NCBI GenBank assembly: GCA_002816705.1
Contig: MUCK01000047.1
Location: 1 to 47,511 of the forward strand
DNA: 47,511 nt
Origin: SAR202 cluster bacterium Casp-Chloro-G4
Lineage (GTDB): Bacteria > Chloroflexota > Dehalococcoidia > Lucifugimonadales > JADFKI01
Reading direction: 5' to 3'
Both the position numbers and the translations under genes were made by a program. Below the pieces are notes generated by a model, which made no database searches, had not been told where the DNA came from, and saw only the letters and a list, made by a program, of their open reading frames with translations. Below are positions 23,730 to 31,235 of this stretch, one piece after another (within the stretch, counting starts at the first letter, position 1; every line of letters begins with the position of its first letter).

Positions 23730-25154
23730 TTAATTGACAGGTGCCCGCCTGGAATTCAGCTTAAGGTCATCCAAAAAGGATTCACTCCACGAGGCGGCAG
23801 TATCCGTGAAAACGTCCTTCATCAGGCTCTTGGATCGGGCCAGACGTTCTGCCAAAGGCATTCGTAAAGCGCGGTAGGTAGCCTCCGCCATGCCGTCCAC
23901 GTCGTATGGATTCACAATAACTGCATCAACCAATGAAGTGGCAGCCCCCGAGAACTGAGACAAAACCAGGACGCCCGGATTTTCCTCCCCCTGCGCCGCG
24001 ACGAACTCCTTGGCTACGAGGTTCATCCCATCCCTAAGGGGAGTCACCATTGCCACGTCAGCGTCGTGGTAAAAGCGGGCAAGCACGTTTTGGGGATAGG
24101 ACCGATAAAGGTACCTGATGGGCACCCAGTTGGCTTCAGAGAACCTGCCATTAATCTGACCCACCAGACGCTCCACCTGCTCCTTCTCCTGTATGTACTC
24201 TGGCACGCGTGTGCGGGAGGGCGAAGATATCTGGACGTATATAACCTTACCGCGCAAATTTGAATGTTGCTCCAGCATACGCTCGAAGGCACGCAGTCGG
24301 TGTGGTATGCCTTTGGTATAGTCCAACCTGTCCACGCCTATTATCAGGCGATGACTCGGGTTCAGATTTAACGAGAGCTCCTCCGTCAGGCTACGACTGC
24401 CGAGCATCGTTTTCTCCTGAAAAACGGACGGATCTATGCCAATGCTATACACGCCTAGCTTGGACGATAGGGCTCCGTACGAGTAGACGCCGCTGCTGTC
24501 AACTGAGCCACCTAGCTCCGAGTCCAAGGCATCATGCAAGTTACGCAGGTACCTATCCGTATGAACTCCGACGAGATCGTAGTGCAGTAGGGCCTCCAGG
24601 GTGTCTTTGGACCATGGCAAAATCGAGAAGATGTCCGCCGCAGGGAAGGGGACATGCAGGAAGAATCCTATGCTGCCAGTCCAACCTAGTTGCCGCAACT
24701 CAAACCCCAGGTGGAATAGGTGAAAATCGTGTACCCAGACCTGATCTCCTGGCTTTAAGACGGAGAAAAGTGCCTCAGCGAATCGCCGATTGATCCGACG
24801 GTAGAACCTGTATGTGTCATGGCGTATAACCACGCGGCCTGGGAAGCTGTGAAGTAGGGGCCAAAGCGTGCGGTTGGAATAGCCTATGTAATACATACTG
24901 GCCTCTTCTTCCGCAAAGTCCAGCGTGGCCAACTGAACGGGGCCGAGGTCGGATACGGTGGGCTCGTAGCCACCCCGACGCTGCGTGCTCCTTCCGCTCC
25001 ATCCCAGCCAAAGCCCGCCATACTTTTCCATTGTGGGCTTGATGGCGCTAACCAGGCCACCTACGGGAGCCGAGCCGTTGCCGTCTTGAGGAGTGACCGC
25101 AGAAGCAGGGGGAACCCTATTAGAAACGACAACCAGTCTCTGACCTTGTTGCAC
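23730..25154 (-). CDS. otsA: Trehalose-6-phosphate synthase (GT20)
   Basis: A 474-aa GT20 glycosyltransferase that would join UDP/ADP-glucose and glucose-6-phosphate. Family marks are VVVSNRVP, APVGGLVSAI, WLGWSG, the donor-side WVHDFHLFHLG, GFFLHVPFPAADIF, LLHYDLVGVHTDRY, GVDRLDYTKGIPHRLRAFE and PLRDGMNLVAKEFVAAQ. The otsB phosphatase is not in the window. Glucosylglycerol-phosphate synthase is a close relative and cannot be excluded by eye. The start is GTG 25154 with GAGGTAACG upstream. Its product would be an osmolyte or stress protectant precursor. Its 5 prime flank is the large gap before the RNA at 25.56 kb. Confidence 0.88.
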   Translation of the reverse strand: MQQGQRLVVVSNRVPPASAVTPQDGNGSAPVGGLVSAIKPTMEKYGGLWLGWSGRSTQRRGGYEPTVSDLGPVQLATLDFAEEEASMYYIGYSNRTLWPLLHSFPGRVVIRHDTYRFYRRINRRFAEALFSVLKPGDQVWVHDFHLFHLGFELRQLGWTGSIGFFLHVPFPAADIFSILPWSKDTLEALLHYDLVGVHTDRYLRNLHDALDSELGGSVDSSGVYSYGALSSKLGVYSIGIDPSVFQEKTMLGSRSLTEELSLNLNPSHRLIIGVDRLDYTKGIPHRLRAFERMLEQHSNLRGKVIYVQISSPSRTRVPEYIQEKEQVERLVGQINGRFSEANWVPIRYLYRSYPQNVLARFYHDADVAMVTPLRDGMNLVAKEFVAAQGEENPGVLVLSQFSGAATSLVDAVIVNPYDVDGMAEATYRALRMPLAERLARSKSLMKDVFTDTAASWSESFLDDLKLNSRRAPVN

Positions 25155-25520
25155 CGTTACCTCATACGCTGTCTGCCCCTAACTAATGACACGGGACATG
25201 GATAACAAGTTCACCCGGCAGGACAATTCATGCGGGTCGAATAGCTCTCAACCAACAAACTCGGACCCGAGTGAATCCTGATTTAGAGAAGCCGAGACTC
25301 AGGCGGACATTTTATTGGGGGGGATTTACATGGACTGATTTACATGGACTGATTCACCCGCGCCTGAGCATCTGAACACGAGTTCATCAGTGGCCCGTAT
25401 GTTAACTGCGGCACCTAGGCATGTCAACGCAAATTTAGGATACTATTTAGGCAACAAGGGCGCGCGCAGGCGTATAGGGCGGTCCGCAGGAGTTGGACTA
25501 AGGGACGACATATGCCTCAG
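25155..25520. other. Gene-free stretch with a tandem 14-bp repeat inside an inverted repeat
   Basis: No credible ORF. GATTTACATGGACT occurs twice in tandem (25323-25336, 25337-25350), with a partial third unit. The pair sits between CTCAGGCG (25298-25305) and CGCCTGAG (25361-25368). The otsA promoter should lie in this region but I cannot place it with confidence. Confidence 0.4.
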
Positions 25521-25549
25521 TTGAAGTCAAAACCCCGCCATGCTATACT
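25521..25549 (+). promoter_or_regulatory. Sigma-70-type promoter of the structured RNA
   Basis: TTGAAG (25521-25526), 17-nt spacer, TATACT (25544-25549). Transcription should start near 25556. No ORF begins downstream before the terminator at 25732-25772. Confidence 0.75.
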
Positions 25550-25555
25550 TCTAAT

Positions 25556-25772
25556 GCACGCGCGCAAACGCTGTTTATCGAGAAAAGCATGATTTGCAAA
25601 GCTAGCTGCCTCTGTTGCTCCACCAAATATCAGGTGGTCTAAAACAGGGAGTTGGCCTCGAGTAGGCCAACCAGGTTTGAACAACGTTGGTTAGTGGGAT
25701 TCCATTCCCAGTGGCCAGCGACCAGACCAAGCTCCACTGTGACCCCCAGGCGGTTTTTAGTGGAGTTTTTTT
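25556..25772 (+). ncRNA. Unidentified structured RNA (sRNA or leader RNA), about 215 nt
   Basis: Bounded by a good promoter and an intrinsic terminator. Read by eye, it folds into successive hairpins: A 25564-25597 (GCAAA/TTTGC with inner GCT/AGC); B 25610-25649 (CTCTGTT/AACAGGG with inner CCACC/GGTGG and loop AAATATCA); C 25651-25671 (GTTGGCCT/AGGCCAAC, 8 bp perfect); D 25685-25720 (CGTTGGTTA/TGGCCAGCG with inner TGGGA/TCCCA); then the terminator. An alternative long-range pairing, TGGTCT (25635-25640) with AGACCA (25724-25729), would compete with B. I cannot match it to 6S, SRP, tmRNA, RNase P or a riboswitch class. The MoeB-like gene starts 104 nt past the terminator, so it could be a leader as well as a free sRNA. 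Confidence 0.6.
25732..25772 (+). terminator. Intrinsic terminator of the structured RNA
   Basis: CTCCACT (25732-25738) pairs with AGTGGAG (25759-25765), followed by seven T. The intervening 20 nt form the loop. Confidence 0.8.
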
Positions 25773-25875
25773 ATTCCTTAACTTTGGGCCGGAATACCAG
25801 AGATTTAGTTAAACAGTAGCACCGGTTCTTGCGAATAGGCATCTAAAGATTAAAGGCCACGGAGGAAATCCAAAT

Positions 25876-26709
25876 ATGACCCAGACCGAAACTCAGACCC
25901 AGGCGCTAACGCCTTATCAAGTTCAAAGGTACAGCCGGCACATTATCATGCCTCAGGTTGGAAGCGCGGGACAGCGCAAGCTTCTCGACGCCAAAGTACT
26001 GATGGTTGGAGCAGGCGGCTTGGGCTCTCCAATCGCAATTTATCTCACACTGGCAGGGGTGGGCACAATCGGCATTGTCGATTTCGACACTGTTGACGTT
26101 ACCAACCTGCAGCGCCAGATTCTGCACCAGAACGACGACATCGGAAAGTCTAAGGCTCAATCGGCCTACGCCACGCTGAAAGCTTACAACCCGGATGTAA
26201 ATGTAATCCTACACGAAGAGCCCATTACCTCGGCGAACGCCTTCGACATCATCCCCGAATACGACATCATCGTTAACGGGGCCGACAACTTCCCTGCTCG
26301 TTACCTGGTAAACGACGCGGCGTACCTGAGCAACAAGCCTCTGGTGGATGGAAGCATTCTTCTATTTGATGGCATGGCGTCTGTGTACCTGCCGGGCGCT
26401 GGCTGCTACCGCTGCCTGTTCCCAACGCCCCCGCCTCCGGGTGAGGTGCCAAGCTGCGCCGAGGCCGGCGTGCTAGGTATGCTGCCGGGAATGGTCGGCA
26501 CTATCCAGGCCACCGAGACGGTCAAATTGATTCTCGGAGTCGGCAAGTCGCTGTCGGGAAGACTGCTCCTCATCGACGCGCTAGATATGGACTTCCGCAC
26601 CGTTAAGCTACGAAGGAACCCGGAGTGCCCGCTATGCGGGGACAACCCTACCGTTACAGAACTTATCGATTACGAAATGTTCTGCGGTATGCCTTCATTG
26701 GCTCATTAG
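25876..26709 (+). CDS. MoeB/ThiF-family sulfur-carrier adenylyltransferase
   Basis: A 277-aa E1-like adenylyltransferase that would activate the C-terminal glycine of a MoaD/ThiS/CysO-type sulfur carrier with ATP. The nucleotide motif is GAGGLGSP (45-52). The R-x-x-x-x-Q-x-x-x-x-x-D region is NLQRQILHQNDDIGKSKAQ. GADNFPARYLVNDA carries the conserved aspartate. Zinc-binding pairs are CYRC (about 177-180) and CPLC near the end. There is no C-terminal rhodanese domain, so it is MoeB-like and not MoeZ-like. The carrier protein is not in the window. modABC, 15 kb away, supplies molybdate, so a Moco role is plausible, but cysteine or thiamine routes are equally possible. A GGAGG site precedes the ATG. 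Confidence 0.9.
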   Translation: MTQTETQTQALTPYQVQRYSRHIIMPQVGSAGQRKLLDAKVLMVGAGGLGSPIAIYLTLAGVGTIGIVDFDTVDVTNLQRQILHQNDDIGKSKAQSAYATLKAYNPDVNVILHEEPITSANAFDIIPEYDIIVNGADNFPARYLVNDAAYLSNKPLVDGSILLFDGMASVYLPGAGCYRCLFPTPPPPGEVPSCAEAGVLGMLPGMVGTIQATETVKLILGVGKSLSGRLLLIDALDMDFRTVKLRRNPECPLCGDNPTVTELIDYEMFCGMPSLAH

Positions 26710-26731
26710 CCCGAACCGAATGTAATTCAAT

Positions 26732-26764
26732 AAAAGGGGGCGCACATAAGTGCGCCCCTTTTTT
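26732..26764 (+). terminator. Intrinsic terminator after the MoeB-like gene
   Basis: GGGGCGCAC, loop ATAA, GTGCGCCCC, then six T: a 9-bp perfect GC-rich stem. Confidence 0.93.
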
Positions 26765-26842
26765 GCGTCCGCGATTTGGGGGTTTTCAATCAGTGATTGG
26801 TGAATATCTATTTCGTGCGGGGTGTTGAGATATGATTCCCGT

Positions 26843-27115
26843 ATGGACAAACGCCGAATTGCCGTTGTTATTATCGTCTTTCTTTTGGTCACGGCACCAG
26901 GTGCTTTTGACTCGTGGTTATCCATCATCGACCGATACACACCTGGCAATGAGAGTACCGTCGTTACTTTCAATCCCACACTCTCTTTTTTCCAAATTGG
27001 CTTTCCAGTTGTGGGCTTAGCACTGCTGCTGTGGGGTCTTTGGTGGACCAAACCCAAGGTCACAGTAGAGGCCGAAGTACCATCCGTTACAAATTCGGGT
27101 AGTGTATCAGTTTGA
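26843..27115 (+). CDS. Small hypothetical membrane protein
   Basis: A 90-aa protein I do not recognise. It opens MDKRRIAVVIIVFLLVTAPG, a signal-anchor-like helix. It has a second hydrophobic segment, IGFPVVGLALLLWGLWW, and a short polar tail (TKPKVTVEAEVPSVTNSGSV). No Shine-Dalgarno precedes ATG 26843. Instead TATGAT ends 6 nt before it, which would give a leaderless mRNA. The next frame starts 14 nt before this one stops. The region is visibly more AT-rich than its neighbours. It may be a free small protein or the displaced N-terminus of the following ORF. Confidence 0.5.
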   Translation: MDKRRIAVVIIVFLLVTAPGAFDSWLSIIDRYTPGNESTVVTFNPTLSFFQIGFPVVGLALLLWGLWWTKPKVTVEAEVPSVTNSGSVSV

Positions 27116-27857
27116 AGATTTCCTTCCGCCACCAGTGAACATCGATATACACGAGGCCTTGGTTAAGTCCCAGCAACCCAACAATGGCACATTCAAGGTG
27201 CAGGTTCACCTCACGTTAAGACCTTCAATGCTAGTGACTGATGTGAGTGAGTTATGGCTTCAGATTGCCGATGTAGAATTCCCTGCGATTGGGGTAAGTT
27301 ATCCGTTGAAGCTAATGGGGACGGGGCGAAATCACGTTTCCTTTACAGTACCGGCATACGCAATGACCAATGCAATGGACAATGAAACCAAAGAATATTC
27401 GGCACGTATTAGAGCTAGGGCCGATGGGCGCGATACCTATACAGAATTATTTAGAATTACTGACCCGCGGCCTTCTCCTAGCCCTCCACATGCTCAGTCT
27501 GAAGAAGATAAGAAAGGTTCACCACAATTAACGGCGCCAAAATTGAATCTCACGAATCCAGAATTGGGAATGCACAAGTGTCGGCCTATGTTCGACGCCA
27601 TTCTCTCAGTGGACACACCCTTCTCAGTCCCTTCGGTTACCGTCTATGCAGCGTGCCCAAGTATTGCATCATTAAGCCTATTTAAGCTTGAGCCATTCGT
27701 ATTCACAACACAGAGAGTTACCGAAGATGGAATATACGAAACCATAGAGTCAGCTTCGGGAGATTACAACGTCCGAATAATTACAGAAATCCGTGAACCC
27801 GTAAATGTTGAAGTCTTACTCGGCGATGAGGTTGTGATAAGTAAGATTTTCCGCTGA
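27102..27857 (+). CDS. Hypothetical protein, possibly frameshifted from the preceding ORF
   Basis: A 251-codon frame starting at GTG 27102, overlapping the previous gene by 14 nt in the +1 frame. No domain recognised. The first half is rich in alternating hydrophobic residues (FKVQVHLTLRP, ELWLQIADVEFPAIGVSYPL, HVSFTVPAY), as in a beta-sandwich. A Ser/Pro/Glu linker (RPSPSPPHAQSEEDKKGS) follows, and then another strand-rich part ending VEVLLGDEVVISKIFR. There is no ribosome-binding site at the GTG. A fused reading would give two membrane helices followed by an external beta domain, so an indel in the assembly or a real frameshift is plausible. It ends before the palindrome at 27895-27923. Confidence 0.5.
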   Translation: MYQFEDFLPPPVNIDIHEALVKSQQPNNGTFKVQVHLTLRPSMLVTDVSELWLQIADVEFPAIGVSYPLKLMGTGRNHVSFTVPAYAMTNAMDNETKEYSARIRARADGRDTYTELFRITDPRPSPSPPHAQSEEDKKGSPQLTAPKLNLTNPELGMHKCRPMFDAILSVDTPFSVPSVTVYAACPSIASLSLFKLEPFVFTTQRVTEDGIYETIESASGDYNVRIITEIREPVNVEVLLGDEVVISKIFR

Positions 27858-27894
27858 TTATTTACTTGATTCAGATTTGCATAAAAACGATGTT

Positions 27895-27923
27895 GAATGT
27901 CATTCCGCCTAGGAATGACATTC
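27895..27923. repeat. Perfect 12-bp palindrome between convergent genes
   Basis: GAATGTCATTCC, loop GCCTA, GGAATGACATTC. It lacks a T-run on either side, so it is a weak terminator at best. The sequence style (TGTCATTCC inverted) resembles dispersed intergenic palindromes known in many environmental genomes (recollection). Confidence 0.6.
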
Positions 27924-27990
27924 TGGTGAATGGCCCCTCTTAGTCAATAACGGGCCTATTCTTAGACGACGAATGTTGGCGAAATCGGCG

Positions 27991-28317
27991 CTAGGAAATG
28001 CGTTCCTTGAGCCGCTGGTTCTGGTCCTTCAGCGCCTGAATTTCGTCCTCTGCGGTCTGCAGCCGCGCCAGAAGCTTCAGCACAACCTCAACACCGGCGA
28101 GGTTCACACCCAGCTCTTCCATCAGGCTCCGTATGCGCTGCACTCGCTCAATGTCGCTGCGAGAGAAAATCCGCTGGTTGCCTTGAGTGCGATCTGGTTC
28201 GATAAGTCCAAGACGCTCGTAGTAGCGCAGCGTTTGCGTTCGTACGCCCAGCATGCGTGCAGCTACGCTTATGATAAATATTGGCTCTTCATGGCCAAAC
28301 ATTTCGTCTGTCGCCAT
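27991..28317 (-). CDS. hspR: HspR, MerR-family heat-shock repressor
   Basis: A 108-aa MerR-fold regulator of the HspR type. The helix-turn-helix is IISVAARMLGVRTQTLRYYERLGLIEP, followed by the wing with R-I-F-S-R-S-D-I-E-R-V. NLAGVEVVLKL matches HspR (N-L-A-G-V). A C-terminal coiled coil (ARLQTAEDEIQALKDQNQRLKERI) would dimerise. Known HspR binds HAIR inverted repeats and uses DnaK as co-repressor. It lies 6 nt after dnaJ, so autoregulation of the pair is likely. I see no clean HAIR box (CTTGAGT-N7-ACTCAAG) in the gap at 29224-29393. Confidence 0.92.
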   Translation of the reverse strand: MATDEMFGHEEPIFIISVAARMLGVRTQTLRYYERLGLIEPDRTQGNQRIFSRSDIERVQRIRSLMEELGVNLAGVEVVLKLLARLQTAEDEIQALKDQNQRLKERIS

Positions 28318-28323
28318 AATCGA

Positions 28324-29223
28324 TTACTCCGCCTCCACCGCTTCAACCTCAGCGCGCAAGGCCTTGAACTTCACCAGAAGCTCTCGCTCTTCGTCTGTAA
28401 TGCCTTTGGGCAGGGTAGGGCGAAGAGTCACATAAAGGTCGCCGCGAGTCTTGATGTCATTCAGGACAGGCATGCCTTGCCCTGCCAGACGAATCTTCTG
28501 ACCACCCTGACTGTCAGGTGCCACCTTCAGGCGAACCTTCCCTTTTAGTGTCCGTACATCGACGTCACCACCTAGAATAGCGTCCTCAAACGGTATGCTA
28601 ACGTCGGTATAGAGGTCGTTGCCCTCCCGCTGGAATATGGGATGCGCATTCACCGTTATTCGAAGGAACAGTTGCGTATTTTTGTCGACAGCGATGTGAA
28701 CCCTCGAACCCGTCTTGACGCCTGCAGGAATCGACACCTCGATACGACGGCTGCCGGTTCCGGAAGGCATGGATACCTGACGTTTAGTGCCGGAAAACGC
28801 CTCCTCAAGCGATACTTCCACAGCTACATCAACATGGGGCCTGGGTGCGGGCCTGCGGCGACCGCCACTGAAGACCCCGCCCATGCCACCCATCAGGTCC
28901 TCCATGTTGCCAAAGGAGCTGAAGTCGGCATCCTGGAAAGACCCTCCCCCACTGGACCACCTGAATGGCGCACCATTTGCCGACTGCTGGACCCTTTCCG
29001 CGTGCTTCCAGTTGTCACCATAGCGATCATACTTGGTGCGTTTTTCTGGGTCCGACAGCACCTCATTGGCCTCGTTGATCTCCTTGAACTTCTTCTCGGC
29101 CTCTTTGTCGCCGGAATTAAGGTCAGGGTGATACTTGCGGGCCAACTTTCTGTAGGCCTGCTTTATCTCTTTTTGGTCGGCGTTTCTAGAAACGCCCAGT
29201 ATGTCGTAATAGTTTGTTGGCAT
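28324..29223 (-). CDS. DnaJ-type co-chaperone (CbpA-like, no zinc finger)
   Basis: A 299-aa J-protein. The J domain (1-70) has the HPD tripeptide at 32-34 and [16 protein letters not shown] Gly/Phe/Ser region follows (about 85-120, including [27 protein letters not shown]). Two C-terminal substrate-binding beta domains follow ([20 protein letters not shown] to [18 protein letters not shown]). The four CxxCxGxG zinc repeats of DnaJ are missing, so it is the CbpA/type II form. It stimulates DnaK, which is not in the window. hspR follows. No Shine-Dalgarno precedes the ATG; TATGCTAAAAT lies 9 nt upstream, so a leaderless transcript is expected. It is divergent from hsp20. Confidence 0.92.
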   Translation of the reverse strand: MPTNYYDILGVSRNADQKEIKQAYRKLARKYHPDLNSGDKEAEKKFKEINEANEVLSDPEKRTKYDRYGDNWKHAERVQQSANGAPFRWSSGGGSFQDADFSSFGNMEDLMGGMGGVFSGGRRRPAPRPHVDVAVEVSLEEAFSGTKRQVSMPSGTGSRRIEVSIPAGVKTGSRVHIAVDKNTQLFLRITVNAHPIFQREGNDLYTDVSIPFEDAILGGDVDVRTLKGKVRLKVAPDSQGGQKIRLAGQGMPVLNDIKTRGDLYVTLRPTLPKGITDEERELLVKFKALRAEVEAVEAE

Positions 29224-29232
29224 AGCAAATTG

Positions 29233-29243
29233 ATTTTAGCATA
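29233..29243 (-). promoter_or_regulatory. Extended -10 promoter of dnaJ-hspR, leaderless geometry
   Basis: The minus strand reads TATGCTAAAAT, then 9 nt, then the dnaJ ATG. It is the same 11-mer and spacing as at 3171-3181 before the phosphoesterase gene. Confidence 0.55.
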
Positions 29244-29290
29244 TATTATGTGACCCAACAACATAACTTCTTTTATTTTCTATAAGTTTC

Positions 29291-29320
29291 TTGATAAGTT
29301 AAAAGCATACTAATTATAAT
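29291..29320 (+). promoter_or_regulatory. Consensus-like promoter of hsp20
   Basis: TTGATA (29291-29296), 18-nt spacer, TATAAT (29315-29320), 73 nt upstream of the hsp20 start. The CTTGATA at the -35 resembles one HAIR half-site, but no second half is present at the right distance. Confidence 0.8.
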
Positions 29321-29393
29321 TGTCATGAAGGGTGACGAATGATCGCCCAATCATCAGTAGAGGCAACAAGTAATAAGTGGAGAGGAGAATGTC

Positions 29394-29831
29394 ATGGTCA
29401 TGATGAGATGGGATCCGTTCAAGGAGATGCGAAAGCTAGACGAAGCGTTCAATCGGACCTGGCGTTCCAATGGCGACGGACTTGCGGATGCGGACATAGA
29501 ACGATGGGCCGTGCCGCTGGATGTGGTCGCCGAGGACGACAAGATACTGGTAAAGGCTACGCTACCAGGCATCAAGGCCGAGGATATTAACGTAACCGTG
29601 GAAGACGATCTCCTGACCATAAAAGGCGAAACGAAAGAGAAGCACGAGGAACGTGGTGATAAGTACCTGCTACGCGAGCGTAGGGCCGGCAACTTCTATC
29701 GTGCCATCCGACTACCTGACACCGTTGATACCGAGAAGGTAGAGACCGTATACGCGGACGGTGTGCTCACGATTACCTTCCCCAAGGCTGAGGCCAAAAA
29801 GGCCAAGCGCCTGGAGATCAAGGTCGCATAA
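29394..29831 (+). CDS. Hsp20-family small heat-shock protein
   Basis: A 145-aa alpha-crystallin-type holdase. A short N-terminal arm (MRWDPFKEMRKLDEAFNRTW) is followed by the alpha-crystallin domain (about 40-130). That domain has VPLDVVAEDDKILVKATLPGI, the DINVTVEDDLLTIKGE strand pair, the FYRAIRLPDTVD loop, and ADGVLTITFPK with the A-x-x-x-G-V-L motif. The C-terminal tail LEIKVA carries the I-x-V variant of I-x-I. AGGAG stands 6 nt before ATG 29394. Divergent from dnaJ-hspR, so the whole segment is a small heat-shock cluster. A strong hairpin terminator follows. Confidence 0.94.
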   Translation: MVMMRWDPFKEMRKLDEAFNRTWRSNGDGLADADIERWAVPLDVVAEDDKILVKATLPGIKAEDINVTVEDDLLTIKGETKEKHEERGDKYLLRERRAGNFYRAIRLPDTVDTEKVETVYADGVLTITFPKAEAKKAKRLEIKVA

Positions 29832-29889
29832 CGTCAGCCTTTAAGCCTGGAAGGCGCCCTGGCTAATCTGGAAGCGCCACGTCCTAGCC

Positions 29890-29930
29890 ATCGACCCGAC
29901 GAACACACATATCGTCGGGTCGATTCTGTT
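29890..29930 (+). terminator. Hairpin terminator after hsp20
   Basis: ATCGACCCGACGA (29890-29902) pairs perfectly with TCGTCGGGTCGAT (29912-29924), 13 bp, followed by the T-rich TCTGTT. Confidence 0.8.
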
Positions 29931-30022
29931 ATAGCCGTTTACCCATTCGGAAGCGCACCCAAATCCCTGTCCGGCCATACCCGTAGCTGATATAATGCCA
30001 CCAGTACCGGAGGTCGAAATAA

Positions 30023-30589
30023 ATGAAGATTTACACCAAGTCGGGCGACGATGGAACGACCGGCCTGCTGTTCGGTGGAAGGGTGTCCAAAACCGATCCC
30101 AGGTGCGTTGCATACGGTGAGGCCGACTTCGCCACCTCTGCCATGGGATTCGCGCGGGCGTTGGCGACAGAGCCCCGTGTCCAGGAAATGATTCTTCAGC
30201 TCCAACGAGAGATGTTCACTCTCAGCGGAGAGTTGGCGACGGGCATCGAGAATTATGAGAAGTACACATCGACGTTCGAGGGCATAACTTCTGCCAACGT
30301 GGATCAGCTTGAAGTCTGGATAGACGAACTGGGATCTGAGGTTGAGCTACCACCGAATTTCATCATACCCGGCGCTTCGCCGACTTCCGGTGCGCTGGAT
30401 CTGGCGAGGAGCGCCCTCCGAGGTGCCGAACGGCGTGTTGTCGCCTTGGACCAGGCAGGCCAACTCCCCAACCCCGAGATACTTCGATACGTCAATCGAC
30501 TGGCAGACCTTCTGTTCATGATGGCCAGGTATGTTGACAGAGACCTACCCATGGAGATCGTAACCGGCACCCGTGTAAAGGCAGACTAG
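30023..30589 (+). CDS. pduO: Cob(I)yrinic acid a,c-diamide adenosyltransferase (PduO type)
   Basis: A 188-aa PduO-type ATP:cob(I)alamin adenosyltransferase, which makes adenosylcobalamin. The N-terminal ATP motif is YTKSGDDGTTGLLFGG. The helical core carries PGASPTSGALDLARSALRGAERRVVAL and the conserved NRLADLLFMMARY near the end. Length is usual. GGAGG precedes ATG 30023, and a TATAAT at 29991-29996 gives a very short leader. Its stop is 1 nt before hisH, so it heads the his-gene run here. No B12-dependent mutase lies in the window to explain the linkage. Confidence 0.93.
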   Translation: MKIYTKSGDDGTTGLLFGGRVSKTDPRCVAYGEADFATSAMGFARALATEPRVQEMILQLQREMFTLSGELATGIENYEKYTSTFEGITSANVDQLEVWIDELGSEVELPPNFIIPGASPTSGALDLARSALRGAERRVVALDQAGQLPNPEILRYVNRLADLLFMMARYVDRDLPMEIVTGTRVKAD

Positions 30590-30590
30590 A

Positions 30591-31235
30591 TTGGAGAACA
30601 GGCCCCAAATCGCCATAGTAGACTACCAGGCGGGAAACCTTCGCAGCGTGCAGAAGGCGCTGGAGAAATGTGGCGCGGCAGCGATCGCGACTTCGGACCC
30701 CGAAGCCATCAGGCAGGCAGACGGTGTTGTCTTCCCAGGCCAGGGCGCGTGCGATTCGTCCATGCGACACATTCGCGAGTTGGGCCTTGAGGGGCCCATC
30801 AAGGAATCTATTCTCAGCGGAAAGCCGTTCCTGGGCGTATGCCTGGGTTTACAGCTTCTGCTTGAGGAGTCTGACGAAGGGGACGAGGCCTGTCTCGGAA
30901 TCTTGAAGGGCAGGGTACGCAGGCTACCGGCTGGACAGAAGATACCGCACATGGGCTGGAACCAGGTGGATTTCAAACTGGACCACCCGGTCCTAAAAGG
31001 CATTCCTGCCGGTTCTTACTTCTATTTCGTGCATAGTTATTATGCAGACCCTGAAGATGAGTCCGTTATCGCCGGAACCACCGACTACGGAATGAACTTT
31101 TGCAGCGCCGTCGCCTGGGACAACGTGACGGCGGTTCAGTTCCATCCTGAAAAGAGCGGCGATGTTGGCCTTATCATTTACGAAAATTTCGTTAAACTGG
31201 TAGAGCAGACTAAAGCGGCCGGCGTATGGAGATAA
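30591..31235 (+). CDS. hisH: Imidazole glycerol phosphate synthase, glutaminase subunit
   Basis: A 214-aa class I glutamine amidotransferase that feeds ammonia to HisF. The catalytic Cys84 is in GVCLGLQ; His185 and Glu187 are in QFHPEKS. N-terminal IAIVDYQAGNLRSV and FPGQGACDSSM are typical HisH. The start is TTG 30591, 1 nt after the pduO stop. The first ATG lies well inside the conserved region and is not usable. Its last codons overlap the hisA start by 10 nt. Confidence 0.95.
   Translation: MENRPQIAIVDYQAGNLRSVQKALEKCGAAAIATSDPEAIRQADGVVFPGQGACDSSMRHIRELGLEGPIKESILSGKPFLGVCLGLQLLLEESDEGDEACLGILKGRVRRLPAGQKIPHMGWNQVDFKLDHPVLKGIPAGSYFYFVHSYYADPEDESVIAGTTDYGMNFCSAVAWDNVTAVQFHPEKSGDVGLIIYENFVKLVEQTKAAGVWR

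Noticed and set aside
25556-25650. Cyclic-di-GMP-I (GEMM) riboswitch, because CACGC...GCAAAC...GCAAAGC words occur in the 5 prime part of the structured RNA
   Set aside because: The words are in a similar order, but the second GEMM hairpin with its tetraloop receptor and the 3 prime G-U-A-G-C-G-G-G-type half are absent, and the first hairpin pairs differently. A covariance-model scan would settle it.
25590-25772. TPP, SAM-I, cobalamin or Moco riboswitch upstream of the MoeB/ThiF-type gene
   Set aside because: None of the invariant words (CTGAGA, GCCACTG, the SAM-I GATGAAGCC-type core, the Moco core) is present.
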